DNA of 64,000 nucleotides from Tetrastigma voinierianum (GCA_016808115.1 JAEQBH010001502.1:726103-790102); one strand, 5' to 3'; positions 43,867-56,559 are shown, counted from the first letter of the stretch. Notes: generated by a model from the letters alone, not told the origin. Made by a program: numbers and translations.

Positions 43867-44528
43867 TGTGGGTACCATTGACACAGGCTCGGTTCCTAGC
43901 TTGACCGGCCCGGCCAAGGGCCTGGAGTGGGACCCGGGCTAAAAGCCGGTAGCCCGGGACCGGTGAATAGGCCGGGGGAATGCCGGGCGACTCTCCGCCT
44001 GAATGCTCGAGTACCTCTCACCCCGGATGCCTCCTCTCTCGATGCGCCCTAGTGCCCGAATGCCTCTTCACCCGAATGCTTCCTTTCTTGATCAGCGACT
44101 CTACCAAGCGAAACTGCCAGTCGGTTCTCCATGATATAAGCATATCTTCTCCTAAGAATCAGTCACCAGCACTCCAGCCCAGACCAGGAGCACTCTCAAG
44201 CCGGTGGCCCGTTCGGAAAGTAGTTACATAAAAGAAGAATAAGTCATCCTTCAGAAAGGAGAGCCACCTTCCTATCTTTATGGGAAGGAAATTGTCCACT
44301 CTCCATAGAAGGTGGATCACGTTCTCCCTCCGTAAAGAAAAGAATCACACGGATGGTATGACATTCTTGATTGAAAGAAGCTGCGATTCGATTGCGAGTC
44401 TTCGATAAAGCTAACTTTGCCATCGGAGGGGCGACGGAATACCACCGTCGTCTTCTTGTTTGTTTTGCAGGTTCAACCAACTGGTGAATGCCTCGACGAT
44501 TCATTGACTCTAAGAATTCCGGAGCTAC
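43867..44528 (+). repeat. 5' LTR of element D
   Basis: Starts TGTGGGTACCATTG and ends near AATTCCGGAGCTAC. It contains TTCTTGTTTGTTTTGCAG near its end, which is also found in the inverted repeat upstream of the receptor kinase. Confidence 0.8.
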
Positions 44529-44530
44529 GG

Positions 44531-44548
44531 TGGCACGGAAATCTGTAA
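44531..44548 (+). other. Primer-binding site (element D)
   Basis: TGGCACGGAAATCTGTAAGG resembles the Tat-type site that begins TGGCGCCG and continues TCTGTGGGAA. It lies two bases after the LTR end. Confidence 0.6.
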
Positions 44549-44599
44549 GGAAAGCGTAGAAGCGAAATCTCAGAGCGTCTGCGAGCGGTACACGCGCTC

Positions 44600-46320
44600 G
44601 GGTGATCTCGATCTCGAAGCCTTAGTCATTCTCGAACATCCGCCGGGCCGAGTCGGAGCATCGCCATGTCCGGCCAACCCGGTAAATCCACCCATCGAGG
44701 ACCGGTTTCTTGGCGCAGGCGCCACGAGATAGGCCAGGCTGGAGGAGAGCCGGAGGCGGTAGATGGCGAATTACAAGAACATACGGACCATTCACAATGG
44801 AGAACTTCACAAACTACGGACCCTCTTGGAGTCCAGCGGGCTTGGAATAACCCCAGATGCTTGCCCATAATGTACCCCTAGCGGTGAATAAAGGGAAAGA
44901 GCGTCTTGCGACCATAGTGATCGCGGTGATGACGGAGAATATACGGATAATCTTCACTTCCCCGTCGCTCACCACCCTGACGATGGGCCGAGTCTAGAAA
45001 GAGACCTCCCTCCTTGATCAGTAGAATTTTATGAAATTTGAGCGCGACGTAGAATGTGAAAAGAGGCCCGGTGGGATAGACCGGATTCGAATTAGTCCCG
45101 AGCATATTACCACCGGGTTCGGAGAAGACGACCCAAATTTTCTACATGTGAGTATCCATCAGGCGCTCCGTGCATACGGCCCTTATCCTTGATCAGGGGC
45201 CGTGCGACATGTTGTCCTCCCGGCACAGACGTATATTTTTAGACTATGAGCTCCTCGCAGTTAAATTATTAGCCATTTTGCTATGTCTGACGGCTCTTCT
45301 AATCGATGCGATCACATGTTGCATTTCAACTAGCGATGATCTCAGCGGCTGGGAGCGATCGATTTACGTGTAAAGTGTTCTGAGCTAGCCTCGAGGGCGG
45401 AGCTTTAGCTGGTTCCACAGGCTTCGAAGTCGATAAGCTCGTTCGTGAGTTGTGGGCCGTGTTAGATCTCCCGATATGCACGTGCTTTCGGTCGGCGAAA
45501 AGGAATCTCGGCTCCCTCAGTATCCTCAGCGAGAAGGCAGAATCCAGTCAGGAATTTGCACCTTGAGGTCGGACCAGTATCAAATGATTGATATTTACAG
45601 TATGGATGCAGTCCTGCAAAACATCCAAAGAAGCTTTGGACCAACCACCCTGTTCTTTTAATCTTTATCCTAGATCATGCATGACCATGGAAGAATTGTA
45701 TCAGGAGGCGGATAAGTTATCCACCGATGAGACAACATTCGGGCCTTTGTGGCCCCATGTGTGACCACTAGAGTGGCGAGCCCCGGCCTGAGGCTCATCG
45801 GAGAACGGAAAGTGATGAAACAAAGATTGGCGCCCAGAAGGATGATCAGAAAGAGGAAGAATTTTAGTTCACTCTTCTCCAACATAACATGATCGCTTCT
45901 GCCCTCATCAAGGACCTCCCAGATTTCAAGTGGCCCCACTATGAGGGTAGGGTCAAACCAACGTAACAAATCCTAATGTGGCGATTATCATAGGGACCAT
46001 GGCCACAGGCCAACCATTGCCAAAGCTTGAAATTGCTAGTGGAAGCGGTTCGAGGAATTTGGGCACCTCGGAAAGTATATGCGAGAACGACAGGGTGCTG
46101 AGACCGCTCCCACGGTGGCAGGATCATTGTTGATGCGAGCATGCCTCGGGGCCGGCACCGCCATAACTTTATATTGGGAGGGACCGAGCCGATGCTTGAT
46201 ATCAGTCCCAGCGGAGGAAAAATGCTCTGGCGGCCCTCGGTCGAGCCGGGGTGGGCCGTTAAGCGCCCAGTGAGAACATCTATGATTCGGTAGGTTGCGA
46301 CCACTATATCCTTTCCCCCT
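44600..46320 (+). pseudogene. Probable gag region (element D), heavily degraded
   Basis: Position alone makes this gag. Short plus-strand stretches (for example LIKDLPDFKWPHYEGR near 45905-45950) recall the C-terminal Gag of Tat elements, but no complete core or zinc knuckle is readable. Confidence 0.45.
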
Positions 46321-46329
46321 ATTAACCCT

Positions 46330-46900
46330 ACCCGGGTCATTACCCCTCATTACGATACATTTTTACTTACCATGTGTATTAACAGTTTTGATGTGCACGA
46401 GGGTCGTCGATCGAGCTGGTCTGTGGGTTACTACATTTCCTAGCCTTTAAGCGGATGAGAGTCCGAAGCAGATGTGTTCATTTGGTAGGGTTTTGTCGAG
46501 GTTTAATGAGTACCGGTGATGGTTGGGGACATCGCCTTCGTCGAGGCGGGTCGGTAACTTTCGTAGTGCTGTTCTCGGTAGTTGAAGACTTGGGACCATA
46601 CAATGCCATCCTGGGTTAGGCTTGGCTACACTCTATGAAAGCGGTACCCTCCACGTACCACCAAACGATGCTTCTATTTGCGTGCAGGCAAGTAGACCTT
46701 CGGGAAGCGAGTTGGTCTGCGGCGGTGCTATCGCTCTCAGCGCGCGGACGGCGAATAAGGGGAGTTCTCAGTGAACCATCCCACCGAGGATCGACCCGGC
46801 AATAGCAATCGCGGTCATCCCACCGCCGCCTTGGGGATAGAGAGCGTGGCCGATTGATCCTGGAAGCCATGCCTGGCGAGATCGAGGACCGGTCATCTAC
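46330..46900 (+). pseudogene. Protease and linker (element D)
   Basis: Plus-strand frames give HYDTFLLTMCINSFDVH at the protease start (about 46340). The segment corresponding to DNGSS...LY is unreadable, then VEDLGPYNAILG (about 46580-46615) and MKAVPSTYHQTMLLF follow. The last is the conserved 'YNAILGRPWL...STYH' block between protease and reverse transcriptase in this lineage. Confidence 0.8.
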
Positions 46901-47079
46901 GTTAGTACCCTCCTATCCGGGGAGGAGAAGGCCCAGCTATGTCATATGCTGCAGTTGAATGTTGATGTATTTGCTTGGGCCCACGTGCTGCGATATGGCC
47001 CAGGGAATAAAGCTCACGCTACTTTCACAAACTAGGAAATGTCACACCTAATCGCTAAGCCGATCCAGAATAGAAAAGT

Positions 47080-47720
47080 GAGGCTCTTTCATCCTTGACC
47101 ACCATTTAGTTATCAAACTACGAGGTCGATGTCTTCTGAACGGGTTTATCGGAGTAGTTAAGTACCAGGAATGGTGTAGCGTGGTGGTTGTCCCAAAGAA
47201 GGGGAACAAATGGAGAGTATGTGTGGATTACACGGACCTCAATGACACATGCCCAAAAGACAGCTTCCCTCTGCCCCGTATAGAACAGATGGTGGTTGTC
47301 CCAAAGAAGGGGAACAAATGGACAGTATGCTATCTTTTGGATGCACTACCAGGTATCACAGGATCCTCATACTTACGGATGCGAAAAAACATCTTTCATA
47401 ACTCCCCATGGACTTTCTTGTTCTGATATGGTGCCTTTCGGCTTAAGAATCTTGGGACCACTATCGAAAGGTTGGTGATGAAGATGTTTGACCGTTACTG
47501 GTAGCCTGATGGAAGTCTATATTGATGATATCTTGGTAAGAATCAAGCGGCCGGATCCTTATTCAGCATCTCTGACAGGACATTCGGCCTCCTCGGAGTA
47601 TGACATGGCCCAGACCCCCCTTAAAATGTGCGCGGGATCGGGCGCGGCGAGTTCCATGGCTTTATGGTGACCCGAGGGAATAGAGCTAATCACACGCGCG
47701 ACTTAGAGTATCTTGAAATC
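47080..47720 (+). pseudogene. Reverse transcriptase (element D) with an internal 40-base duplication
   Basis: VVVVPKKGNKWRVCVDYTDL and NDTCPKDSFPLPRIEQM (47181-47290) open the domain. A second copy of VVVPKKGNKW follows at 47290-47330, in place of the segment that should connect to the palm. Then come LLDALPG (damaged FLDAYSGY), a TPHGL-like block, a PFGLKNAG-like block and MEVYIDDILVR at 47509-47541 with the catalytic Asp-Asp. Stops and frameshifts are present. Confidence 0.88.
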
Positions 47721-47959
47721 AACGGCCCCCGGTTCGAAAGGATCCGGCAGGCGGCCGGTCGGTTGGCAGCTCTTGAAAGTTTTCATTTCCGGTTCACGGG
47801 CTAGTTTGAAACCTTTCTTCGCTACGAAAGGGAGCGGCCGGGCGAATGGAATGAGGAATGCGGCCCGGGCATTCATGGCGGTAAAGCGATAGCTAACAAA
47901 GCCCCGATTCTTGTAGGCCGAAGCGGAGTGACCACGCTACACCTCTACCTAGCGGATTT

Positions 47960-48590
47960 GTGGTGCTAAGCCCGATCTTCCACTTGAGGCACAATTCATA
48001 AATATGATATGGGAAGGATGGCGGATGACGATGAGTTAGCGATCGACATCGTTGGTAGAACTTTCAAAGGGCAAGTCTTGGCTGACTTCATCGCAGAAAT
48101 CTGTAGCCAGGACACGGCCGGAGTAAACGGGTGAACCTCCAGCGAAGATGGGGCTTCCAGGTGGCCAAGGCGGGCATTGGTGCATGGTAACCTCCCGATC
48201 GGGGAGAGGATTGAATAGGGGCGTGCGGTTTGGAAGCCCCGGCGCGGCTAACGATGGTCGAAATGCAGGCCGCTGATAGTAGAACTCGAGCTTCGCTTCG
48301 CCATGGAGTGCGAGAATCTTGCCCCCGGTTCGAGAGGCGATTCAACTAGTTGTCGGTCAGTTAGCGCGAGTGGGTCACAGGGATCTGAATGGCGAAGTAT
48401 GCTTCCCTAGTCAAGCAGAAATTAAATACCCTCTTGGCTTGGAAACTTGAACACGTCCCCCGGGACTGCAATGAGAGGGCCAATGCCTTAGTCACCATGG
48501 TTGCTTCATTGCCGATAAGGGAAATCGTATTTCTCCCCATCTACTATCAACCGGACTCCTCAATAATGCATGCCCAGTAAAGCCGGATAG
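47960..48590 (+). pseudogene. RNase H (element D)
   Basis: GQVLADFIAEI at about 48070-48100 is the conserved end of the first RNase H connection. A second RNase H module then follows, degraded, ending in a 63-codon frame (48389-48580). That frame contains KYASLVKQKLNTL, HVPRDCNERANALVTMVASL, which matches the terminal helix of the Tat-type RNase H (normally ERANALAKMA). Confidence 0.8.
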
Positions 48591-48639
48591 AGTTCCTAGA
48601 TCTGGATGGACCCATGCGACTAGCACATAGCCAGAGACT

Positions 48640-49800
48640 ACCTAGCCAAGCGGGGATATAAGGCTCACAAGGTTAGTTGGTCGGCTAGATTCTCCATGGT
48701 AGGCAGACATTATCTGAATGATCCACTGGGCGGGCCGTACGATCTGTAACCTGACGAGCCGGTATGTATTAAATTTGAATTACATGAAGGCATATCTGGG
48801 AATCACCGGGGGAAGAACTCTAGCACAGGGCTCACGCCTGAGGGTATTATTGGCCCGACTATGAAGTCAAACAACTAGGTGTCCAGAAATGTGACCACCC
48901 CACCGGCGAATGTCCACTTATCTTGAAATCCTGAAGTGCAAGACTTGAGGTCTCCGTCTCAGCAGTGGCCATTCGGCTCAATGAAGTTGATATAGTTATT
49001 GCTTGCCTTTGCATCAGACTCAAAGAAACTATTGGTCGCCACCGATTATTTCGATTAAATGGATAGAGGTAGCTTTCTCGTCGATCAAAGATAAAGATGT
49101 TACTCGATTTTATACGGAAAAACATTGTCTTCCGGTTTGGCATCCAAGATGTCGTGTTAGATAAGGGCCGCGAGTTGTTGCATTAAAGTCACAGGGACTT
49201 TGTCGGGAATTAAAGATAAAAAAATTTATACTCTACCCCTCGGTATCCATAGAAACAATGTCAAGCGAGAAGCCTCGACAAAACCTTGTTGGCCCCCGCC
49301 TTGAAAAAACGGTTAGACTCCGTTAAAGGGAAATGGGTGGAAGAACTCCCCCAGGAGTGCTTTGGGCCCTCTGAACCAGCACTTTGGCCAATCGGCGTCT
49401 CCTTTAAGTACTTACGGGATGAAGTAGTTATCACCCATTGATGCACCATCCAGAGCGGCTACGCGGTCGGAAAATACGGAATCAATAGCCAGGGAGTTAG
49501 ACGTAAGTGATGAGTTGCGAGAGGCCACAGCAATCCGCATAACGTCCTATCAACGCCGCTTGGCAAACTCTTATAACAAACGGGTAAAGCCTTGAGCGTT
49601 TCAACCGGGCGATCTAGTCTTAAGGAAAGTGTTCGAGAATACTGCAGACCCCACTGCAGGGAAATTCCAACCTAACTGAGAGGGACCTTATGTCGTCACG
49701 TGAAGCGGTGAATCCAGATCCTACGCTATAGATAAAACATATGGAACCCTTGTACCTAGAATGTGGAATGCCACGCAACTAAGAAGGGTATTATCAATAA
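48640..49800 (+). pseudogene. Integrase (element D)
   Basis: Readable pieces: HRAHAGYYWPDYE (zinc-module entry, about 48825), SVAVAIRLNEVDIV-like core, LFRLNGR then DFIRKNIVFRFGIQDV (about 49110-49150), and the C-terminal SYNKRVKPAFQPGDLVLRKV equivalents near 49575-49635. These are followed by a GKFQPNEGPYVV-like GPY/F block near 49660-49700. The frame changes often. The domain order RNase H then integrase is correct for Ty3. Confidence 0.8.
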
Positions 49801-49859
49801 AAGAATATTCTTATTTTGCCTACTGCATGTCTTCGCATATTTTCATTGTATGGGGTCGG

Positions 49860-50720
49860 AGAATTTAAAAGCCGGGATGTGGCGATGGGTAACTATCAGA
49901 CCCATCATGAATAATCTCTGGCTGATCATTTAAAAGCCCGGATGGCGTAGTAAAATGACATATCCGGCCCAGCATAAATAACGCCTAGCTGGTCAATTTT
50001 AAAAAGCCCGGATGGTGCAGTAAAATGACCTATCCGGCCCAGCATAGATAACATCTAGTGAGTGATTAAAAGCTCGGATGGCACGATTAAAATGACCTGC
50101 TCAGGTCCGGCATAGATAACGTCTAGGTCAAATTTAAAAGCAGGTTGGTGCGGTAAAATGACCTATCAGGCCTAGATAGCGTGCAGGCGGTCGATTTTAA
50201 GCACGGATGTGCTTGATGGAAATGACCTATCAGGCCCGAAGCATGAATGCGTCTAGCTGGTCAATTTCAAAAGCCCGGATGACAAAATGACCTATCCGGC
50301 CTAGCATAGATAAAGTCTAGCTGGTTAATTTTAAAAGCACGGATGGCACAGTGAAATGACTTATCTTGCCCAGCATAGATAACATCTAGGCTAGTCAAAT
50401 TAGCTTAGGATAAAGCGCGATAAAATGACTGTCGACCTTAGCGTAAATAACGTCAGTAAATTCGATTTTAAAGCCCGGATGGCGCTTGATGGAAATGACT
50501 TTATCCATTGACATAGATAACATCTAGTGATTCAGTCAAAACGGATAATGTGATAAAATGACCTATTCGGCCCAACATAGATAGCATCTAGTTGGTTAAA
50601 TCGTCTTGGATGGCGTGTGGAATGACTGTCGAGTGACCACTGACAGACTGGCCCATCCGGCTCCATACAGATGGTTTCTACCAGGCGCATGCGAGCTCGA
50701 ATGGTGAGCTTAACAAAAAT
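49860..50720. repeat. Tandem array of about 60-base units after pol (element D)
   Basis: About 13 units. The core words are AAAAGCCCGGATGGCG, GTAAAATGACCTATCCGGCC and CAGCATAGATAACGTCTAG, then CTGGTCAATTT. Units differ by small indels and substitutions. The array begins right behind the integrase and has no coding frame. Confidence 0.9.
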
Positions 50721-50899
50721 CAATACAAACCCGGATGGCGTAGTATCAAAACATACAATAGGGTATCAAACAAAAAGTAACGAAGAAAGAAAAAAGGGAT
50801 GTAAACTGTTTGATGCAAAAACACTGAACAGTACGAGTCTCGCCTCGCAAAGCACTCAAGCCCTAGCTAGCAGTGGCATCCTTAACTTTGCCGTCTAAC

Positions 50900-53800
50900 G
50901 AGGCCGGGAGACCCATCGGAAGAGTCGCCTTCTCTCCTACGGCGGTCGGGTTATTCTTCGGACGCTCCTCATATACTTCTCCGGTTGGATTTGGGGCAAA
51001 CGTGAGACGAGATGGCAGGGACAACGAGGGTTAACAAGAACTGCGGGATTAACGGGGCGAGGATCGACATTCATCAGATCGGGCTTGCTCCTGCATATGT
51101 TGTGTGTAAACCACAGCCTTGATATGCATAGTTGAACGACATGTCGCCGCACGCCGAACTCGGCCTCCATCGCCTCTCTATCAGCAACTACCTTCTCCCG
51201 AAAGGCGGCAAAATCATCCTTTATGGTCCCAAGCTCCATGATCAAAGCCCGAGTCGTCCAGGTCTGACAGTATTTTCTTCTTCCGCCTTAAATCTGAGCT
51301 TCCCGCCATGGACAATGCCTCCTGAGCAACTCCACGCTCGGACTGCGCCCTCGGGCTGGCGCTTTCATGGCAGCTAAGGCCGTTGAACCGTCAGTTCGAA
51401 TCCATGCGTGCTCGGGTATTAAAAGGCCCGCCGATCTCGGCTTGGCCGGCCGGCGGCTCATGGCATGTCGTATCTCTCCCGGCTCGGCCGTGGCTTTTCA
51501 GTAATTTGCGCTCCGTCTCGGGAGAAGGCATGCTAACTCGGCCCTCTGCAATGAAGCACTCTGCATCTCCTGCTCGGCCATTCCCGACTGGACATATAAT
51601 CGCAGTCGTTCGGCGTCTATAGGCGGATCTCGAGCTCGTGATCTTTGAAGCACCATCATTTCAAATAGCGGCTGACATTTTGCAAAGAAACCCATTAGAA
51701 TCACGAGAAATCAAGCATTGGCGCTAATATCACATAAACGAAACCGGTATCTTGCTAGATTCGGTCGGTGAGCATGATTCGTGCGGACTTGTATCGAAGA
51801 TCATTAATAATCCATTGGATGTCTTCCTTGGTCCTGCAGGAACGCTCAGGTAGTCTCGCGAGACCCGTACCCAGAGCAAATCGGCATCCGTAGCATGTGC
51901 GGATACAAATTGTTCAGTCGATCGGTTGCGGACTCTCCACGGTAAAAAGGCTCCCGGTAGCGTCTGACTTCACCTCGTCATACTGGGCGGGTACTTCGTC
52001 TCGGAGGAGCTCCGGCCCGTGCGAGAACATAACGATCGGTTATAATGCTGGTGGCGGTGTGGGCGCCAGCAGCTGGACCACATAAACCGACACAGCTAGG
52101 TTGACCCTCGACCTGGCATCGGAAGGGGATTACGAGTGCACTGGAGCAGGATCAGGCCTCCTTCGGCTCTATCCGGGCGACCCATAAACTCTTGTTTAAT
52201 TTATGGGCCCCAGATTCAGAGTCGGGGATGATAATGGCTTGCCTTGCTCCGAACCTCCTCGGCGTGGGCTGACTAGGTCCACTTGAGTTTGGGCGAGGCG
52301 ATGTTGAACTCCATGCTTAGGAACTTAGATGTCGCTTCCTCTTGTGGGCGGCGTAACGGTCTAGCAGCCCCGTCATCCTTTCCTCCCATTCCTCCTCCTC
52401 CAAATCCTGGAAATCCTCGTGTTCGGCACTAACCCAGGGAAAGAAATCCTCCCCCTTGGACCCGGGCTGGATTCAGATTTGCCCAGGTACACTTGCCTAC
52501 GATTTAATATTTATCATTGAGGCGAGATCCGACCACTAACTCGAGTAAAGGGAACCATTCGGGGCGAATTTACTCTTGAGGTTCTCAGGAGCTAGGAACG
52601 GGATGGGCGAACTAGAATCCTCACTAGGGAGTGGGCTGGGCCGATGCACTTCGAGCACCACACTTGCAGGCGCAATGCCTCAACTGCTAGGTCCTTTGAA
52701 GGGACCAGTATTTCTTTGGAAATCCGGGCAGCTTTAGGTCGTGATGACAAAATGCTCCCCTTCCACAATGTCAGGAAAATGACGGTCGAATGGCGGGAGG
52801 GTGTAAGAAGGGCGGATTGCGCCTCACGGCGGATCTGTGTTTGGAGTTAGGAGGGCCTTGTAGTGATGCTCTGGCTTGGGAAATCTCACAATAGCGAAGC
52901 GAATTTTCGAGCTCGACTTCTCCGCGAGTTTACCGGCACCTTCATGAGCCTTCCCTAATGACAGCCCGAGGTTAGTCATGTAATACACTAAATATCTGGG
53001 AAAAGGCCATCAGGCCAGGTTTAACCCGACCACACACTTGGGAAAGATTGAGGCTGGGTTGATATTAAGCGGACGGGGCAGGGGACTCGTCAGGGTCCCT
53101 CACTAGCGATATGCCTTTCACACCTTCTTAGGTGAGTCGGGAGACACATTAACCACTTGAAGTCGAGGTTGAAGCGATATAGACATCCAACCGCCTTGCC
53201 TTATTCTCGAAATAAATTATACAAAAGCTCGACGATGAGGAATCTAGTTGGTATATGGGTGGTTCAACCTGTGACACCGTCCAATCTGTGAATGACGTTG
53301 GGGTGGATAAGGCAGGAAGCCGGGTAAAATGCAAAAATTGTGACTAGGAGCGGCACGAGGAAGTGTGGCGCAAGGTGTAACAGGGTAAAAAACACGCCAT
53401 TATGTTCTCCGCATTAAGGTAGACTCATCAGTCACATCCCTCGATTGGAGGTCGATGTTATGCGGGCACCTCGTGGCAAGCCATTAACTCCCTCCGTGCT
53501 TGGGGATGAGATGATCTTTGCTGCGAGCGTCCTGCACAGTGGCCCTCCGAGGCGACCACTCGTGGAAGTTTCAGGCCCTCGCCGTTCTACAGAAGCATAT
53601 CAAAGGAAAGAGAAAATGAATATTAGACTGCAGCCATGCCCGGTGGTATGAAGGCATACTTGAAGTCCGTGGGATCGCTCGGGCCGAATCAGTTTTAAAC
53701 CACCTCTCACTCCCTTCCAAGCCTTTTACTGCAATGAAACCGGAGTCCTCGCTCAAAGATTCTGACATTACTAAGGGGTGATGATGGTTACACTGCGAAA

Positions 53801-54520
53801 TGGAGTCTGTGAGTGCTTGCGTGATGGCCACAGCGGCAGATACGAGGTTTAGACCCGACCTATTCGCCGGATGGTCGTGAGAGGAGAAAACAAATAGGCA
53901 AAATAACACGAGGAAGAATCTGAGCTTGTGATTTGCTATCTATATCGACGCCTAGGGCCTGCGGTCGCATTTAATGCAGATGACTAATCGTGCTCGGTGA
54001 TTTCAACCATTGCGACGCTTGAGTGCTGGGGGCACGAGTTAGTGAGTGGGCGAGCTGGGGCCGCTTTACTCGGGCAATTAAGTTAACGACCGACCCGTTA
54101 ACAAGTTATATAATAATCAACCGGCCCCAATTAGGTAGAATGTCTGAATACGTCATACACAGTATTGTAATAAGACACTAAGCCGTCAAGGAACTGCTAT
54201 TTTATTAATTGCACCAAAAAGTTGTTCGGCATTACATAGCGATACTTGTTACCAAGCAATCATATTACAATACATCCAACTAACATTTAGAACTTACAAG
54301 ACACCCGAAATACAAAAGAAAAACAATGGCTTGTTAAAGCACGATGAGAAAAGCTACGCGAGAGGAGGTTAAGAAGGAGGAAAAGATGGTGATGTGGCTG
54401 AAAGAAGTGGAAGCTAGAGAGATCCCCGCAGGATTCGAAGAGGGTGTCCTCGGATTCCATTCAAGTTTTAGAACCACCGAGACCACCAGGAACAAGTTCA
54501 ACTCCGCTTTCCAGGCCATA
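50900..54520 (-). other. Post-pol region of element D, probable remnants of antisense frames
   Basis: The 3' part of Tat elements often carries one or two frames on the opposite strand. Here minus-strand stretches are protein-like. 50937-51245 reads IKDDFAAFREKVVADREAME (charged, helix-forming). 51498-51704 reads LQRSRARDPPIDAERLRLYV and AEQEMQSASLQRAELACLLP. 53149-53334 has CIIYFENKARRLDVYIA. Pieces near 52900-53050 (GKAHEGAGKLAEKSSSKIRF) and 52405-52440 (EDFQDLEEEEWEERM) read the same way. No single frame survives, so this is a candidate assignment. Confidence 0.45.
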
Positions 54521-54851
54521 CGAGTCTACGCGTCCATGCTTGGAAAGCGCGCTCAAATAATTGATCACAATCATCCTTCATCCCTCAATCCCCTAATTCT
54601 GAGTTCAACAACATTCAATTATCCTTCTCGAAGGCAGAGTACTCAGTGAGGCTGATGAACATACTCGCCCCTCACAGGCTTTTATAAGCGACCTCTAGTC
54701 TCGGGGATTAACTCAAGCAACCATATAGCATCTAATGCAGTTTCAAAAAAGTTACAAAATTCACATTGAAATTAAACAACATTGATGGTCTACTATTCCC
54801 CATGATATGAATCCAGAAACTTGTTCTTTTAGCAGGACGATTACCCTCCTG

Positions 54852-54866
54852 GTAGGAAAAGGGAGT
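54852..54866 (+). other. Polypurine tract of element D
   Basis: GTAGGAAAAGGGAGT lies immediately before the 3' LTR start. Confidence 0.65.
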
Positions 54867-55425
54867 AATGGGTACCATTGGCAGACCAGTTCCCACTGAA
54901 GTCAAGCGCTAGCGAGACCCGATAGGACCGAGACCTAAAGCCGGTCGGCACAGGAAGTGAATAGACGAACGCGGCGACTCTCTGCCGGGTGCTGGGTGCC
55001 TCTCACCTCGGATGCCTCATATACTCGTGCCTTAGTGCCTAGATGCCTCTTCACCCGGATGCTTCCTTTTCCGATCAGCGACTCTACCAAGCGAAACTGC
55101 CAATTGGCTCTCCATGATATAAGTGTATCTTCTCCCAAGAATCAGTCACCTCGCCTCCCAACGAGGAATAGGAAAGCACTCTAACGGTGGCGTTCGAAAC
55201 GATTACGTAAAAAGAAGAATAAGTCGTCCTTAAAGAGAGCCACCTTCCCTTATCTTTATGGGAAAGAAATACGTCGCTCTCCATAGAGAGGTGATTCACG
55301 TTCCTCACTTCCATAAAGAAGATCACACCAGATGAGGTATGACATTCTTGATTGAGAGAACTGCAGTTCTGATTCTCAGTCTTCCAAAAAAGCTAACATT
55401 GACTCTGAGAATTCTAGAGACTACA
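54867..55425 (+). repeat. 3' LTR of element D
   Basis: Shares GGGTACCATTGGCAG/GGGTACCATTGACAC, GCGACTCTACCAAGCGAAAC and CTCTCCATGATATAAG with the 5' LTR. It ends CTAGAGACTACA, followed by ATGTT. It lacks the TTGTTTGTTTTGCAG segment of the 5' LTR. Confidence 0.8.
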
Positions 55426-55430
55426 ATGTT
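55426..55430. repeat. Right target-site duplication ATGTT of element D
   Basis: Matches 43862-43866. Confidence 0.7.
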
Positions 55431-55859
55431 ACCTATCGAGAAGGTATGGTAGTAAGCCGTAGCACCCCTTTAAGCCCGTATAAAAACAGTTTCTACTAAA
55501 CAAGTTTAGGGAGCGTAGTGTCGATCAATTAATTACAGTACTTGATAAATCATGTAGATGACACATAAAGAGCAAAGTCAAGCGAAGAAATGTGTACCTT
55601 AGCGGCGAATCGAGAGTGCTATCAATAGAAAATCATGTTAGTTCAACACAACGGTATAGAATATTCACATTCAATTAAATAAAATGGTTAGATAAATTCG
55701 GATTATTTGTTAAAAGGATACATGAATGTCGAGGTCCACACGAACCCATTTATATGTACACAAATTAACTCCACGATTCCATTTATGGGAACTATAGAAT
55801 TAATCATGTGTTTAAAATTTTGAAAGCGATTTGAAATGGAATTTTGAAAATTGAAGGGT

Positions 55860-56400
55860 GAAATTTTGGAAGTGAAAATTTTGAAATAGATTTGAAGTTT
55901 AGAATTAAAAATTAGGATTTTGAAGTGAAATTTTAAATTAAGAACTTGAATTTTATAAATTTGAGATTTAAATTTAGAATTTGAAATTAGAAATTGAAAT
56001 ATTTAGATTTTGAAATTATGAAACTTTGAATTTTGGATTAATTGTAAATTTGAAATTGGAAACTTTAAAACTTGAAATCGGAAATTAGGAGACTTCGTAT
56101 TCTTAGATTATGGCACTGAAATTTTTGAAATTGAGAATTTTGTAAATAAATAAATAAAAATAAAAAATAAAAAATGAAAACTTGGAAAAGAAAAAAAAAA
56201 TGAAATTGAAAATTAAGGGAATTGAATTTTAGAAGATGAGAAAATGTGAATTTGAATTTTTGAAAATTGGATATTTAAATAAAAAAAAATGAGAAATGAA
56301 AATTTAGTACTTGAATTTTTGGAAGACTTGAATTTTAAGATTAAATTGAAAAAAAAATTTAGAAAATGATAAATTTGATAAATTAAGGGTGGAAATTGTG
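55860..56400. repeat. AT-rich low-complexity repeat (GAAATTTTGAAAT type)
   Basis: About 500 bases consist of variants of GAAATTTTGAAATTGA and TTTAGAATTTGAAATTAG. No coding sequence is present. Confidence 0.75.
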
Positions 56401-56559
56401 GTAAGTAGATCATAATACGTGTGAGAGCTTGGTCGAATGACCTAAGGGTTCGATAAAGCTAAGTTTGAGGTTAGGCACAGATGGTTTTAAGCGCAATGGG
56501 TTGGAGTCTAAGTAAGTGGGTTTGCGATATATTGAAGCAGAGGTATGTTGGGGCGCAGG

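Larger units (their letters stand above)
43867..55425 (+). mobile_element. Ty3/gypsy Tat-lineage LTR retrotransposon (element D), full length but decayed
   Basis: It has LTRs of about 0.6 kb at both ends sharing GGGTACCATTG, CACCCGAATGCTTCC/CACCCGGATGCTTCC and GCGACTCTACCAAGCGAAAC. A TGGCRCCG-type primer-binding site and a 5-bp duplication (ATGTT) are present. Protease, reverse transcriptase, RNase H and integrase follow in order. After pol comes about 5 kb of noncoding or antisense material, starting with a 60-base tandem array. That long 3' region is typical of Tat elements (for example Retand and Grande types). All frames are interrupted. Confidence 0.85.

Noticed and set aside
49860..50720. 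CRISPR-like array
   Set aside because: The repeats are contiguous with no unique spacers, and the sequence is plant nuclear DNA within an LTR retrotransposon.
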